This document shows positions 19,144 through 28,513 of a stretch of DNA of 64,000 bases, one piece after another (the stretch's first letter is position 1; every line of letters starts with the position of its first letter). The DNA comes from an uncultured Kordiimonas sp. Lineage in GTDB: Bacteria; Pseudomonadota; Alphaproteobacteria; Sphingomonadales; Kordiimonadaceae. The stretch is taken from positions 2,108,001 to 2,172,000 of the forward strand of contig CANNDZ010000001.1 in the NCBI GenBank assembly GCA_947503575.1, given 5' to 3'. The position numbers and the translations under genes are program-made. The notes below the pieces were generated by a model. The model did not search any database and was not told the DNA's origin. It saw nothing but the letters and a program-made list of their open reading frames with translations.

Positions 19144-19204
19144 GTGGCCCTCGGGCCATAATCTATCGTGAACGGGTAACCCGGACTAAATAGCCCGGGT
19201 TTTT
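19144..19204. other. Two hairpins in the rpsB-tsf gap
   Basis: TGGCCC/GGGCCA (19145-19150 and 19153-19158) forms a small perfect stem just upstream of the tsf ribosome site. AACCCGG/CCGGGTT (19178-19184 and 19195-19201) forms a seven-pair stem around a ten-base loop. The second has a T run only on the plus strand, so on the coding strand it is better read as a processing or attenuation structure setting the S2:EF-Ts ratio than as a full terminator. Function is inferred. Confidence 0.5.
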
Positions 19205-19214
19205 GACACATGAA

Positions 19215-20285
19215 TTATTCAGCGTCTTTTTTTTCTGCTTTTTTGGCAGGGGCCTTTTTAGCCGCTGGCTTCTTTGCCGCTGGTTTTTTGGCAGCAGCTT
19301 TCTTTGCTGGAGCTTTTTCACCAGCGTCTTTTTCAGCTGCTTTTTTTGCGGGTGCTTTTTTCGCAGCCGGCTTTTTGGCGGTAGCCTTCTTAGCTGGCGC
19401 TTTTTTGGCTGGCGCTTCTGCCTCAGCTTCTACAGGAGCGTCCGCTGGTGTCGCTTCAACTGGGGCAGTTGCCTCTTCAGCCGGAGCCTCTGCAACGACT
19501 TCCTCCACTGGAGCTTCCTCGGCCACAGCTTCGACGGCCGCAACGGCTTCTTCTGGGGCTTGCTCTGCCGCGCCCAAATCAACACCTTTTGCTGTTAGGT
19601 CAGCCTGAATACCATCCAAAACTGCATCAGCAACCAAATCACAGTAAAGGCGAATGGCGCGTGTCGCATCGTCATTACCCGGAACCGGATAATCGATGCC
19701 ATCAGGTTTAGAGTTTGTATCGATCACGCCGATTACAGGAATATTTAATCGGTTTGCTTCTGCAATGGCAATATCATCACGGTTGACATCAGCGACAAAA
19801 ACAAGGTCAGGCAAGCCGCCCATATCCTGAATGCCGCCAAGCGAAAGCTCGAGCTTGTCGCGTTGGCGCGTCAACTGAAGTGTTTCTTTCTTAGTCAGTC
19901 CAGTGTGCTCTTGGCCAAGCTTTTCATCCAGTTGCTTTAGACGCTTAATAGACTGAGAAATAGTCTGCCAGTTAGTCATCATGCCACCGAGCCAGCGGTG
20001 GTTAACGTAATACTGACCACAGCGCTTTGCAGACTCTGCAATGATTGGAGATGCTTGACGCTTCGTTCCAACAAACAATACACGTCCGCCGCCAGCTACT
20101 ACGTCACGCACAGTTTGCAGGGCGCGGCTAAAGTATGGGACTGTTTGTGAGAGATCAATAATGTGGATACCGTTACGCTCACCGAAGATAAACGGTGCCA
20201 TTTTCGGGTTCCAACGGTGGGTCTGGTGACCAAAGTGCACGCCTGCTTCCAAGAGGGCGCGCATATCGACTACGGGCGTTGCCAT
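19215..20285 (-). CDS. rpsB: 30S ribosomal protein S2 with long Ala/Glu then Lys/Ala/Pro tail
   Basis: S2 is a late-assembling 30S protein needed for S1 binding. Residues 1-240 are a normal S2 ([32 protein letters not shown]). The protein is 356 residues, about 115 longer than E. coli S2. Residues ~241-291 are Ala/Glu/Pro/Val-rich and acidic; residues 292-356 are made of [10 protein letters not shown] repeats resembling the histone H1 C-terminus. A good AAGGAG ribosome site precedes the ATG. A structured leader and a strong promoter lie upstream. Similar basic tails occur on trigger factor in this window. The tail probably contacts rRNA or other RNA, but this is inference. Confidence 0.96.
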   Translation of the reverse strand: MATPVVDMRALLEAGVHFGHQTHRWNPKMAPFIFGERNGIHIIDLSQTVPYFSRALQTVRDVVAGGGRVLFVGTKRQASPIIAESAKRCGQYYVNHRWLGGMMTNWQTISQSIKRLKQLDEKLGQEHTGLTKKETLQLTRQRDKLELSLGGIQDMGGLPDLVFVADVNRDDIAIAEANRLNIPVIGVIDTNSKPDGIDYPVPGNDDATRAIRLYCDLVADAVLDGIQADLTAKGVDLGAAEQAPEEAVAAVEAVAEEAPVEEVVAEAPAEEATAPVEATPADAPVEAEAEAPAKKAPAKKATAKKPAAKKAPAKKAAEKDAGEKAPAKKAAAKKPAAKKPAAKKAPAKKAEKKDAE

Positions 20286-20313
20286 AATTCTGCTCCTTTT
20301 CCGGTTATGCCTC

Positions 20314-20391
20314 CGCAGGGTTGCGTCACCTGAAACTCAGGAATGACACCGGATGGCGACTTACCAACTCAGTAAGGAACCGACCCCTGCG
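20314..20391 (-). ncRNA. Structured 5' leader of rpsB (candidate S2 autoregulation element)
   Basis: In the transcript, CGCAGGG (from 20391) pairs with CCCTGCG (to 20314) and encloses two arms: CTTAC/GTAAG (20360-20376, seven-base loop) and a GTCA-CCTGA/TCAGG-TGAC arm (20325-20347). This is a compact three-way junction between a strong promoter and the rpsB ribosome site. E. coli rpsB is known to be repressed by S2 through its leader; that the same holds here is inference from position and structure. Confidence 0.6.
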
Positions 20392-20406
20392 TGTGAAGTC
20401 GCCGCT

Positions 20407-20435
20407 CGTATAGGCGGGTAATTAGCAGATATCAA
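20407..20435 (-). promoter_or_regulatory. Sigma-70-type promoter of rpsB-tsf
   Basis: On the minus strand TTGATA (20430-20435) and TATACG (20407-20412) are separated by exactly 17 bases. Transcription would begin around 20400, directly before the leader structure, giving a leader of roughly 115 bases. Confidence 0.55.
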
Positions 20436-20453
20436 GCGATTTCTTTCGAAATA

Positions 20454-21221
20454 TTAGGTTTTAGGCCTTTCGACGGACAATTCCCTCTCAGTGGCCTTTG
20501 TTACGCCGTATCCCGCCGCTTTATCGATAGTGATGGCAATACGCCGATCCTTGACCTCTACCTTTGGCAGAACTTTCACGACAGACTCTTGACGAGCAGC
20601 CTGCATCGCTGCTGTAACAGTTGAAGAACGAGCAAGTTTCATGAGATTAAGACGCGTTGGGAACATAAGTGGCACGCGGTCAGCTTTCCAGTCCGAGAGA
20701 ACTTCGCGGGGCTTCAGCCAGTGTGCTGAAACCGCTTCTTCTCCATCAAAGTCTTCCAGGTGATCATTGTCGGCAGCCAGATAAAAATATGTATCGAATC
20801 TCCGTGGCACTGTCTCTGGTGTGATCCAATGCGCAAAAGGCTCCATGGTTGCCACTTCTAACTGCACTCGTTCGGTTTGAAGGAGTTTCTCGAAACCCAC
20901 GCCTTTTGGCAAAAGGTAATCCGATCGTCTATCGCCCAGCAAAATATTTGTTTCTTCATAAAGTTCACGGACAGATGCAATGCGCAGGGCCAGGTCTCGG
21001 AATGTACGACGATCCTTTTTCAGGTAACGTTGCCAGCGCCAGGTGTCGAAGTCGGACGGATCGACCTTGCCTCCTGGAAACACGAGTGCCCCGGGCGCAA
21101 ATCGCATTGTTTTTGCCCGTTCAATCATCAGAACTTCCAATCCACCCAGACCATCGCGGATGAGCAAAACAGATGACGCCGGGTATGCTGGGGCGATGTT
21201 CCGTGTAGCTTTGGGTTCCAT
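20454..21221 (-). CDS. Nudix hydrolase, NUDT19-like with interrupted Nudix box
   Basis: Nudix enzymes hydrolyse nucleoside diphosphates linked to another group; the substrate here is unknown. From ATG 21221 the protein has 255 residues. The Nudix region is split: FPGGKVDPSD comes first, then roughly 25 extra residues, then ASVRELYEETNILLG, which supplies the RE-x2-EE helix. Insertion at this point is typical of NUDT19/RP2-type family members, some of which act on CoA esters. The conserved glycine after EE is replaced by Asn. It starts two bases after the dnaE stop, so is likely co-transcribed with it. The C-terminal 50 residues show no recognised domain. Confidence 0.8.
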   Translation of the reverse strand: MEPKATRNIAPAYPASSVLLIRDGLGGLEVLMIERAKTMRFAPGALVFPGGKVDPSDFDTWRWQRYLKKDRRTFRDLALRIASVRELYEETNILLGDRRSDYLLPKGVGFEKLLQTERVQLEVATMEPFAHWITPETVPRRFDTYFYLAADNDHLEDFDGEEAVSAHWLKPREVLSDWKADRVPLMFPTRLNLMKLARSSTVTAAMQAARQESVVKVLPKVEVKDRRIAITIDKAAGYGVTKATERELSVERPKT

Positions 21222-21222
21222 T

Positions 21223-24200
21223 CTACACCTCTTCTGCCATGGACACACCTATTTCAGCCGCTATGGCTTGGCGAAGTTCCGGAGAAATTTTGTAGTTTCC
21301 CGGTAACCTAAACTCAGCATATCGTTCGTTTTCATAGACCGGCACTTTAACAGTGACCTTACCCTTACCGCCTGATTTTCGGTCCAGAACTGCTTTTATA
21401 GAATGAAAGGCATTTGTATTCTCGATTTCTACAAACAGTCCCTTCGTTGATTGGGAGGCAACGGTTTCCAACGATTCAATTGAGCGACAGGACAGGCCAA
21501 TGCTATCATCATCATCTCGCTTGCGGATCGAGGCCGACACAACAACCGGTGCACCCTCCTCAACAAGGCGGCGCATATGGTCTAGGTCATCACCAAAATA
21601 CATCAACTCAAAGGCATCCGTTTGGTCTGATAAAGTCAGGCGACCGAACTTGTTGCCGCGACGGCTCGTGCCCTCACGGTAGCCCGCAATGGCACCTGCC
21701 ATGCGCACGGTTTGACCAATTAAGCCAGTATCTGTCATGACTTCCTTCGCCGGTATGATCCGCTCACGTTCAAGAAGTGTTGCGTATGTATCAAGGGGGT
21801 GTGCAGACAGATAAAACCCGATCGCTTTCTTTTCCTCTTCCAACTGTTCGGTCGCGGTCCAGCTTTTGACTATTGGCATACTGGGTCGATCAACCACTGC
21901 CGCGGCATCGCCAGCAAACAAACTGGTTTGGTTACTTTCCCGCTCCTGCGCCTGCATTTGAGCGGTGCGCTGAATTATGTCAGCCGCAGCAAAAGCTTGT
22001 GCTCTGTCGGCAACCAAACTGTCGAAGGCACCAGCAGAGGCTAGCCGCTCAATCTGACGCTTGTTTACAAGCTTCGGGTCAATTCTATCTGCAAAATCAA
22101 AGACATCTGTATACGCACCGTTTTGTTTTCGTTCGGCAACAATAGCTTCCATTGCTTTTTCACCGACGCCTTTTATCGCGCCCAGTGCATAGCGTACTGC
22201 CAAGTTTCCTCTCGGATCGCTTTCATCCGTGTAAGGCTCAGCCACTTTCTCGACCACAAAAGCAACGTCTGATGTATTTATGTCCGGTAGTAAAAGTGGT
22301 ATTTCGCTTCTTTGGAGTTCTTGTTTGAACATACCGAGTTTATCGGTGTTGCCCATGTCCAGTGTCATAATGGCCGCCATGAACTCAACCGGGTAGTTGG
22401 CTTTCATGTAAGCTGTCTGATAGGCAACTAGTGCATAAGCTGCGGCATGCGACTTGTTAAATCCATATGATGCAAACTTGGTTACCAAATCGAAGATATA
22501 GCTCGCTTTTTCGAAGTCTATACCGCGCTCCACCGCTCCCTCGCAGAAACGACCGCGTTGCTTATCCATTTCTGCCTGAATTTTTTTGCCCATCGCCCGG
22601 CGAAGCAGATCAGCCTCCCCAAGGCTATAACCACTCATCACCTGCGCGATCTGCATCACTTGTTCCTGATATATGATAACGCCGTATGTTTCTGACAGAA
22701 TTTCTTCCAGTATTGGATGCGGATACTCCACATCTTCTCTGCCGTGCTTCCGGTCAATGTAGGTTGGAATATTATCCATCGGCCCTGGCCGATATAGGGC
22801 CACAATCGCGATTATGTCTTCAAATTGGTCAGGCTTAAGGCCTTTAAGAACAGAGCGCATGCCTGTGCTCTCAAGCTGAAAAACACCGGCTGCATCGCCT
22901 TTTTGCAACAATTCGTAAGAGAGTTTGTCATCGAGCGGGAGATTATTGATATCTATATCAATGCCCCGTTCCCGAACATATTGAACAGCGCGATCCAATA
23001 CCGTCAGTGTTTTAAGGCCAAGAAAGTCAAATTTTACAAGGCCCGCCTGCTCTACCCATTTCATGTTGAACTGAGTGACGGGCATATCCGACTTTGGATC
23101 ACGATAGAGCGGCACTAGCTCGTCCAGTGGACGGTCCCCAATAACGACACCTGCTGCATGGGTAGAAGAGTGAGCATAAAAACCTTCTAGCTTCAGGGCT
23201 CGGTTTATTACACTGCGCGTTAGTTCATCGCTGTCAATTTCTGCCCGTAGCCTCGGCTCGCTCTCGATTGCCTCAGACAAAGTCATGGCGTTTCCGGGGT
23301 CGTTGGGGATCATCTTTGACAATCGGTCCGTGACGCCGTGAGGCTGCTGTAAAACCCTGCCACAGGCCTTTACCACTGCGCGTGCCTGCAGTTTTCCGAA
23401 GGTGATGATCTGAGCTACTCTGTCATAGCCGTATTTGTCCTGCACATATTTTATGACCTTCTCCCGTTTGTCCTGGCAGAAGTCGATATCGAAATCGGGC
23501 ATGGATACCCGCTCGGGGTTCAGGAATCGCTCGAACAGTAGGGAAAACTGTAGCGGATCAAGGTCTGTAATCTGAAGCGCCCATGCGACAACTGATCCTG
23601 CGCCAGAGCCGCGACCCGGCCCCACCGGGACATCATTGTCTTTTGCCCACTGGATAAAATCCGCAACGATTAGAAAGTAACCTGGAAAACCCATTTGATT
23701 GATCACACCAAGCTCAAAACTTAGGCGATCCCAGTACTCTTGTTCCCACGTCTCACCTCTGCCAGCCTCCAACTGATCTTTTTCCGCCTTGACATCCAGT
23801 CTTTGTCTAAGCCCCTGCTCTGACTGAGCTCGCAACATATCTGCTTCAGAAACATCAAGCCCCATGGTAAAATTCGGCAGTAGTGGATCAATTTCCTCAA
23901 CTTTGAAATGACACCGCTGCGCGATAGTTACTGTATTTTCAATGGCTTCAGGTAAATCTGCGAAAAGCTTGACCATTTCTTCAGCGGACTTGAACCTGTA
24001 CTCTGGGTTCAGTTTCCTTCGGTCCGTTGCCGCAACATAGGTGCTATCAGCCATGCACAGTAACGCATCATGCGGTTCATACATATCGGGACCAACAAAA
24101 TAGGGCTCGTTCGTTGCAACGATGGGCAAATCATATTTGTAGGCCAGATCAAGCAGGTCTTCTTCGATCTGTGCTTCTGCGTCCTCGCCGTGCCGGGTCA

Positions 24201-24744
24201 ATTCTACATATAATCGGTCAACGAAAAAATGTTTCAGGAGCTGCAGGCACTGTTCCGCCATTTCCGGTTTGCCCGACAGTAACAATTGCCCCACTGGACC
24301 GCTAGCGCCGCCGGTCAAACAGATTACATCGTCCGTAAGGCCTTCAAGTTTCTTGATATCGAACTGAACGCCAAGCTGCGGATCACTGGACAGGTGAGCA
24401 TTGGAGACAATCCGCATAATATTGCCATATCCTTTGCGAGACTGCGCAATCAGTATCAACCTTGAGGGCGGCGGCGTATCCTTAGGAGGTCGAGCGGGTT
24501 GGTTTTTGTCGTCCCCTGCTGTGTAGACAACATCCAGCGTCACACCCGCAATTGGCTGAATACCCTCATCAGTGGCATATTTAGAGAATTCTAAAGCACC
24601 AAACATATTATTGGTATCAGTAACAGCCACAGCTGGCATCTTATGGCCAACACACTGTTTAATCAGGTCTTTGACGTGAATCGCACCCTCTGATAGCGAA
24701 TAAGCAGTGTGTACACGCAAATGAACAAACGGTGCATGAGACAT
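21223..24744 (-). CDS. dnaE: DNA polymerase III subunit alpha
   Basis: DnaE is the replicative C-family polymerase. The product is 1173 residues, normal for DnaE1. It has an N-terminal PHP domain (VHLRVHTAYSLSEGA, AVTDTNNMFGALEF), the polymerase palm with GPGRGSGAGSVVAWAL and the catalytic MPDFDIDFCQDKRE, the fingers (YQEQVMQIAQVMSGYS, FNKSHAAAYALVAYQTAYMK), helix-hairpin-helix and the C-terminal OB fold (VRMAGAIAGYREGTSRRGNKFGRLTL). ATG 24744 is chosen because CGGAG stands nine bases before it; the earlier TTG at 24774 overlaps the upstream gene. It starts a dnaE-Nudix pair. Confidence 0.97.
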   Translation of the reverse strand: MSHAPFVHLRVHTAYSLSEGAIHVKDLIKQCVGHKMPAVAVTDTNNMFGALEFSKYATDEGIQPIAGVTLDVVYTAGDDKNQPARPPKDTPPPSRLILIAQSRKGYGNIMRIVSNAHLSSDPQLGVQFDIKKLEGLTDDVICLTGGASGPVGQLLLSGKPEMAEQCLQLLKHFFVDRLYVELTRHGEDAEAQIEEDLLDLAYKYDLPIVATNEPYFVGPDMYEPHDALLCMADSTYVAATDRRKLNPEYRFKSAEEMVKLFADLPEAIENTVTIAQRCHFKVEEIDPLLPNFTMGLDVSEADMLRAQSEQGLRQRLDVKAEKDQLEAGRGETWEQEYWDRLSFELGVINQMGFPGYFLIVADFIQWAKDNDVPVGPGRGSGAGSVVAWALQITDLDPLQFSLLFERFLNPERVSMPDFDIDFCQDKREKVIKYVQDKYGYDRVAQIITFGKLQARAVVKACGRVLQQPHGVTDRLSKMIPNDPGNAMTLSEAIESEPRLRAEIDSDELTRSVINRALKLEGFYAHSSTHAAGVVIGDRPLDELVPLYRDPKSDMPVTQFNMKWVEQAGLVKFDFLGLKTLTVLDRAVQYVRERGIDIDINNLPLDDKLSYELLQKGDAAGVFQLESTGMRSVLKGLKPDQFEDIIAIVALYRPGPMDNIPTYIDRKHGREDVEYPHPILEEILSETYGVIIYQEQVMQIAQVMSGYSLGEADLLRRAMGKKIQAEMDKQRGRFCEGAVERGIDFEKASYIFDLVTKFASYGFNKSHAAAYALVAYQTAYMKANYPVEFMAAIMTLDMGNTDKLGMFKQELQRSEIPLLLPDINTSDVAFVVEKVAEPYTDESDPRGNLAVRYALGAIKGVGEKAMEAIVAERKQNGAYTDVFDFADRIDPKLVNKRQIERLASAGAFDSLVADRAQAFAAADIIQRTAQMQAQERESNQTSLFAGDAAAVVDRPSMPIVKSWTATEQLEEEKKAIGFYLSAHPLDTYATLLERERIIPAKEVMTDTGLIGQTVRMAGAIAGYREGTSRRGNKFGRLTLSDQTDAFELMYFGDDLDHMRRLVEEGAPVVVSASIRKRDDDDSIGLSCRSIESLETVASQSTKGLFVEIENTNAFHSIKAVLDRKSGGKGKVTVKVPVYENERYAEFRLPGNYKISPELRQAIAAEIGVSMAEEV

Positions 24745-24764
24745 AGACAGAAACTCCGAACCAG

Positions 24765-25184
24765 TTAACGCCAAATGGCAAGCATTGCGCCAATCAAGGC
24801 CATCGAAACAACAATATTACCCAAATGTATCGAGAAATGCCGGAGCGTTTTGTCCTCAAATGCGTAATTTGGTAAAACAGCACCTCCAACTACCAATGTT
24901 GCCATCAAAAGGCCAACAACGGCACCACCAGCCCAATCACCCGGTGGCATGCCAGACCAGATAATAACGATGGCTAAACCGACACCGAGAGCAAGACTAG
25001 CCAAAAAACTTTTGATCATGGCAGTCACCGGTGAACCCGATTCCTTAATCTGTTCTTCAGTCAGGCCAACTTCCTTCATCCAAGCTTTTCCAAACAAAGG
25101 CCCATACCACAGACCTCCAACAAATAGTGTTATCAGCCCTGCAAACGGTATCGCTAGCCAGTTGATTTCTGCAAATACGCCCAT
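24765..25184 (-). CDS. DUF1761 family small membrane protein
   Basis: This is a 139-residue protein with four predicted membrane segments. The N-terminus (INWLAIPFAGLITLFVGGLWYGPLFGKAWM) has the conserved Trp-Tyr-Gly-Pro-Leu-Phe-Gly motif of the DUF1761 family. No biochemical role is known for the family. It lies between lolD and dnaE; its end is 20 bases before the dnaE start, so co-transcription with dnaE is possible. Confidence 0.75.
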   Translation of the reverse strand: MGVFAEINWLAIPFAGLITLFVGGLWYGPLFGKAWMKEVGLTEEQIKESGSPVTAMIKSFLASLALGVGLAIVIIWSGMPPGDWAGGAVVGLLMATLVVGGAVLPNYAFEDKTLRHFSIHLGNIVVSMALIGAMLAIWR

Positions 25185-25252
25185 GAAACCCTCCCCTCAA
25201 TTCCACTAGATATTCAAACTAGTATGGGAACGGGATCGGCTCAAGGCTATGG

Positions 25253-25942
25253 TTAGATTTGATGAAGTTTTCCGTCAGTAAGCATGAATTGACGGTCCAT
25301 TTTTGACGCCAGCGCCCGGTCATGTGTCGCAATAATTCCTGCGACACCCTGTTCGCGGACCGTCGAAATGAAAAGGTCAAAAACTCTGCTCGCTGTTTCT
25401 TCGTCCAAGTTGCCTGTGGGTTCATCTGCAAGCACGAGCTTTGGACCTGCTGCGAGCGCTCTTGCTATGGCGACACGCTGCTGTTCACCGCCAGAAAGGC
25501 TGGAAGGCATATGGTCCAATCGCTCATTAAGCCCTAGCGCATTCAGCAATTCACGCGATTCTGAGTCCGCCTTACCCGCGCCGAACCCAGATATCCGGTG
25601 TGCCAGCGATACATTCTCAAGCGCAGAAAAATCAGGAAGCAGGTGATGGAATTGATATATAAACCCGAGGGCATTCCGCCGAATTTCTGTTCTTTTGTCG
25701 TCATCCAGATTGCTAGTTGCCACGTCGTCTATGCAAACTTCCCCCGCGTCCTGGCGGTCCAGTAATCCAATAGTTTGCAATAAAGTAGACTTGCCAGACC
25801 CAGAAACACCGACCAACCCTATCAACTCGGCTTTTTGAACTGTCAGATCAACACCGCGAAGGATTTCCAGAGTTTTGTGGCCTTGCTGGAAAGACCGTTT
25901 CAGGCCATCAACAACCAGCACCGGACCTGATACATCACTCAT
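25253..25942 (-). CDS. lolD: Lipoprotein-releasing ABC transporter ATP-binding protein LolD
   Basis: LolD powers extraction of outer-membrane lipoproteins from the inner membrane with LolC/E. The 229-residue ATPase has Walker A GVSGSGKSTLL, the signature SLSGGEQQRVAIARAL, Walker B LVLADEPTGNLD and the H-loop ATHD. The MacB/LolD-like Q-loop reads FIYQFHHLLPDFSALENV, including the LolD-type FHHLLPDF. It overlaps the end of lolC by eight bases. Confidence 0.93.
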   Translation of the reverse strand: MSDVSGPVLVVDGLKRSFQQGHKTLEILRGVDLTVQKAELIGLVGVSGSGKSTLLQTIGLLDRQDAGEVCIDDVATSNLDDDKRTEIRRNALGFIYQFHHLLPDFSALENVSLAHRISGFGAGKADSESRELLNALGLNERLDHMPSSLSGGEQQRVAIARALAAGPKLVLADEPTGNLDEETASRVFDLFISTVREQGVAGIIATHDRALASKMDRQFMLTDGKLHQI

Positions 25943-27182
25943 ACCGTAGCACCTCGACTGGATCGAGCTTTGCCGCGCGACGTGCCGGCAAAATTGTTGC
26001 TATAAAAGTCAGCACAAGCGTGAGGACAATTGTAAGGCTGGTTTCATACCAATCAACAATAGCAGACATTTCGCTCAAGAACCGGACTGAGGGGTCCCAA
26101 ACGTTAATTCCCAATAAGAATTCAACACCTATCTTCAATTCATCCAGGAAGTGAATGGCAAGCGCGGCCAGAAGGCAGCCCAGCACAATGCCAAGAACTC
26201 CAATAAATAAACCTACTAAAATGTAGATGCGGCGAATTGATTTGTTGGTAGCCCCCATGGTGCGCAAAACGGCAATGTCAGCGCGCCGGTCTTTGACCAA
26301 CATGAAAAGACTTGATCCAACGTTGAAAACGGCAACAAGCACAATCAAGGACAGTACAATAAACATCATCACACGCTCAGACTGAAGGATGCCAAATAAT
26401 GCGGCGTTGAAAGATCGCCAACTCCGGACAAAGGCGCGGTTACCAGCAATTGCCTGCATTTCGGGAGCCACCCTGTCGATGGTATCGGCATCTTCCAAAA
26501 AGAACTCAATGTTGGTTACGGTGTTTCCCAATCGGAAAAAACGTTGTGCTTCAGCTAACGGCATACCAACAAAGCTCTCGTCAAACTGGAATACGCCTAT
26601 CTCAACAACGGCTGCGACAGGATATGCCAAGTAACGCAACGTCGAGCCAAATGGTGTAGAAACAGTCTTGGGGCTGATGATCGTGACATCATCACCAACC
26701 GTGACGCCAAGGTTCCGGGCGAGTTCAGACCCGAGGACAACGCCGTCCAATTCAGGTGCTGAATTCAAATCACCCGATATAACCTTGTTAACATTTAATT
26801 TTTTAGGATCAAAAAACTCTGTTGGTAAGCCCCTAACCAAGGCGCCCCATGCTCTTCCACGATGCGTCAACATCACCTGGGCCTCGGTGAATGGCATCGC
26901 AGATACAACGCCGTCCACTTGTGCTAACTCTTCAGTCAGGGGTTGATAACCTTCGATGCCGCCATTGAAGCCTTGAACCAACACATGACCATGGTAGCCA
27001 AGTATCTTATCCAACAGGTTGACGCGATAGCCATTCATGATGGCCATCACAAAGATCAGCACGAAAACACCGATTGCAACGGCCACAGTTGGCAAAGCAG
27101 CGTTCAGAGAGACTGCCCCTTTTGCTCCGGGCCGCCTGAGATACCGCCTGGCGACAACAGCCTCAAACCCAGGCGAAAGCAC
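25935..27182 (-). CDS. lolC: Lipoprotein-releasing ABC transporter permease LolC/E
   Basis: This is the inner-membrane permease partner of LolD. The 415-residue protein has one N-terminal membrane helix, a large periplasmic domain (about residues 45-265) and three C-terminal helices, the FtsX/MacB arrangement. It opens FEAVVARRYLRRPGAKG, and the core has MFIVLSLIVLVAVFNVGSSLFMLVKDRRADIAVLRTMGA. The start is GTG with AAGGA eight bases upstream. As in most alphaproteobacteria only one LolC/E-type gene is present, so the permease may be a homodimer (often called LolF). Confidence 0.92.
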   Translation of the reverse strand: MLSPGFEAVVARRYLRRPGAKGAVSLNAALPTVAVAIGVFVLIFVMAIMNGYRVNLLDKILGYHGHVLVQGFNGGIEGYQPLTEELAQVDGVVSAMPFTEAQVMLTHRGRAWGALVRGLPTEFFDPKKLNVNKVISGDLNSAPELDGVVLGSELARNLGVTVGDDVTIISPKTVSTPFGSTLRYLAYPVAAVVEIGVFQFDESFVGMPLAEAQRFFRLGNTVTNIEFFLEDADTIDRVAPEMQAIAGNRAFVRSWRSFNAALFGILQSERVMMFIVLSLIVLVAVFNVGSSLFMLVKDRRADIAVLRTMGATNKSIRRIYILVGLFIGVLGIVLGCLLAALAIHFLDELKIGVEFLLGINVWDPSVRFLSEMSAIVDWYETSLTIVLTLVLTFIATILPARRAAKLDPVEVLRYE

Positions 27183-27199
27183 TGACTGTGTCCTTTTTA

Positions 27200-28513
27200 T
27201 TAGTTAGCAAGCTTGGCAACAATTGTAGCAAGGTCTACCTCCTGCTTCTCGCCGGTAGCACGGTTTTTCAATTCAGCGATACCGTTTTTTATACCGCGGC
27301 TACCAAGAGCAATTTGCCACGGCAGGCCAATAAGATCCATATTCGCAAATTTTGCTCCTGCACCAACCGCACGATCATCAAATAGAACCTCTACACCGGC
27401 TTTACAAAGGTCCGAGTATAATTGATCGCATGCTTTTGTGCAGTCGGCGTCCTTTGGGGTTAAATTCATCAGTCCAACCTTAAAAGGCGCAACGGATTCG
27501 GGCCAAATAATGCCGTTCGCGTCATGGCTCGCTTCAATTATTGCCCCAGCCAAACGCGAAACGCCAATGCCATACGACCCCATTTGCACGGCGACCGATG
27601 CGCCCTCGGCGTTTTGGACCTCAGCTTTCATTGGCTTTGAATACTTGTCACCAAAGAAGAAGATATGTCCAACTTCAATACCCCTACCCTGAACAAGTCT
27701 ATCGCTCGTTTTTGCGGCTTTCGACGGATCGTGCATCTCTTCGGTAGCCGCATATAAACTTGTCCATTGATCGACAATGGGTTGCAAGTCTGTGCCGCTT
27801 TCAGGCTGCGTTGCCATTGGGTCAAAGTCATTAAATCCTTGATCAAAAAAGACTTCGCTTTCACCAGTTTCAGCCAGTACTATGAATTCATGGCTCAAGT
27901 CGCCGCCAATAGGGCCAGTATCTGCCCTCATGGGAATGGCGCGCACGCCAAGACGAGCGAAGGTACGCAGATACGCAACAAACATCGCGTTGTATGACCT
28001 GACTGCACTTTCTGTATCAAGATCAAAACTGTAAGCATCTTTCATCAGAAATTCGCGCCCCCGCATCACACCAAACCGAGGACGGATTTCATCCCGAAAC
28101 TTCCATTGAATGTGATACAGATTTTTTGGTAAGTCTTTGTAAGACTTGACCTCTCGCCGAAAGATATCCGTTATCATTTCTTCGTTCGTTGGGCCGTACA
28201 GCATTTTGCGTCCATGGCGATCTTCAATGCGTAGCATTTCTTTGCCATAGTCGTCATATCTGCCGCTTTCTACCCAAAGGTCCGAGGATTGTATTGTTGG
28301 CATGAGCACTTCAAACGCTCCTGCCCTGTCTTGTTCCTCCCGGACAATATTTTCAATTTTTCGCAAAACCCGATGCCCTAGCGGAAGCCAGCTATATATA
28401 CCGGCGGCACCCTGGCGGATCATCCCAGCTCGCAGCATAAGACGATGAGACGCTATCTGTGCCTCTGCAGGGGTCTCTTTTAACGTAGGAAGAAAATATC
28501 GGCTTAAACGCAT
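27200..28513 (-). CDS. proS: Proline--tRNA ligase (short alphaproteobacterial type)
   Basis: ProS charges tRNA-Pro. From ATG 28513 the protein has 437 residues ([19 protein letters not shown]), the short form that lacks the editing domain inserted in E. coli ProS (572). The class II motifs are present: [19 protein letters not shown], the motif 2 region [25 protein letters not shown] and motif 3 [16 protein letters not shown]. The C-terminal anticodon-binding domain follows. The open frame continues upstream to 28678 but without homology, so the ATG is preferred. It is followed by lolC. Confidence 0.95.
   Translation of the reverse strand: MRLSRYFLPTLKETPAEAQIASHRLMLRAGMIRQGAAGIYSWLPLGHRVLRKIENIVREEQDRAGAFEVLMPTIQSSDLWVESGRYDDYGKEMLRIEDRHGRKMLYGPTNEEMITDIFRREVKSYKDLPKNLYHIQWKFRDEIRPRFGVMRGREFLMKDAYSFDLDTESAVRSYNAMFVAYLRTFARLGVRAIPMRADTGPIGGDLSHEFIVLAETGESEVFFDQGFNDFDPMATQPESGTDLQPIVDQWTSLYAATEEMHDPSKAAKTSDRLVQGRGIEVGHIFFFGDKYSKPMKAEVQNAEGASVAVQMGSYGIGVSRLAGAIIEASHDANGIIWPESVAPFKVGLMNLTPKDADCTKACDQLYSDLCKAGVEVLFDDRAVGAGAKFANMDLIGLPWQIALGSRGIKNGIAELKNRATGEKQEVDLATIVAKLAN

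Noticed and set aside
19203-19608. Low-complexity Phe/Ala/Ser-rich frames opposite the rpsB tail
   Set aside because: These are the reverse complement of the repetitive Lys/Ala/Pro tail of S2, which leaves all frames open.
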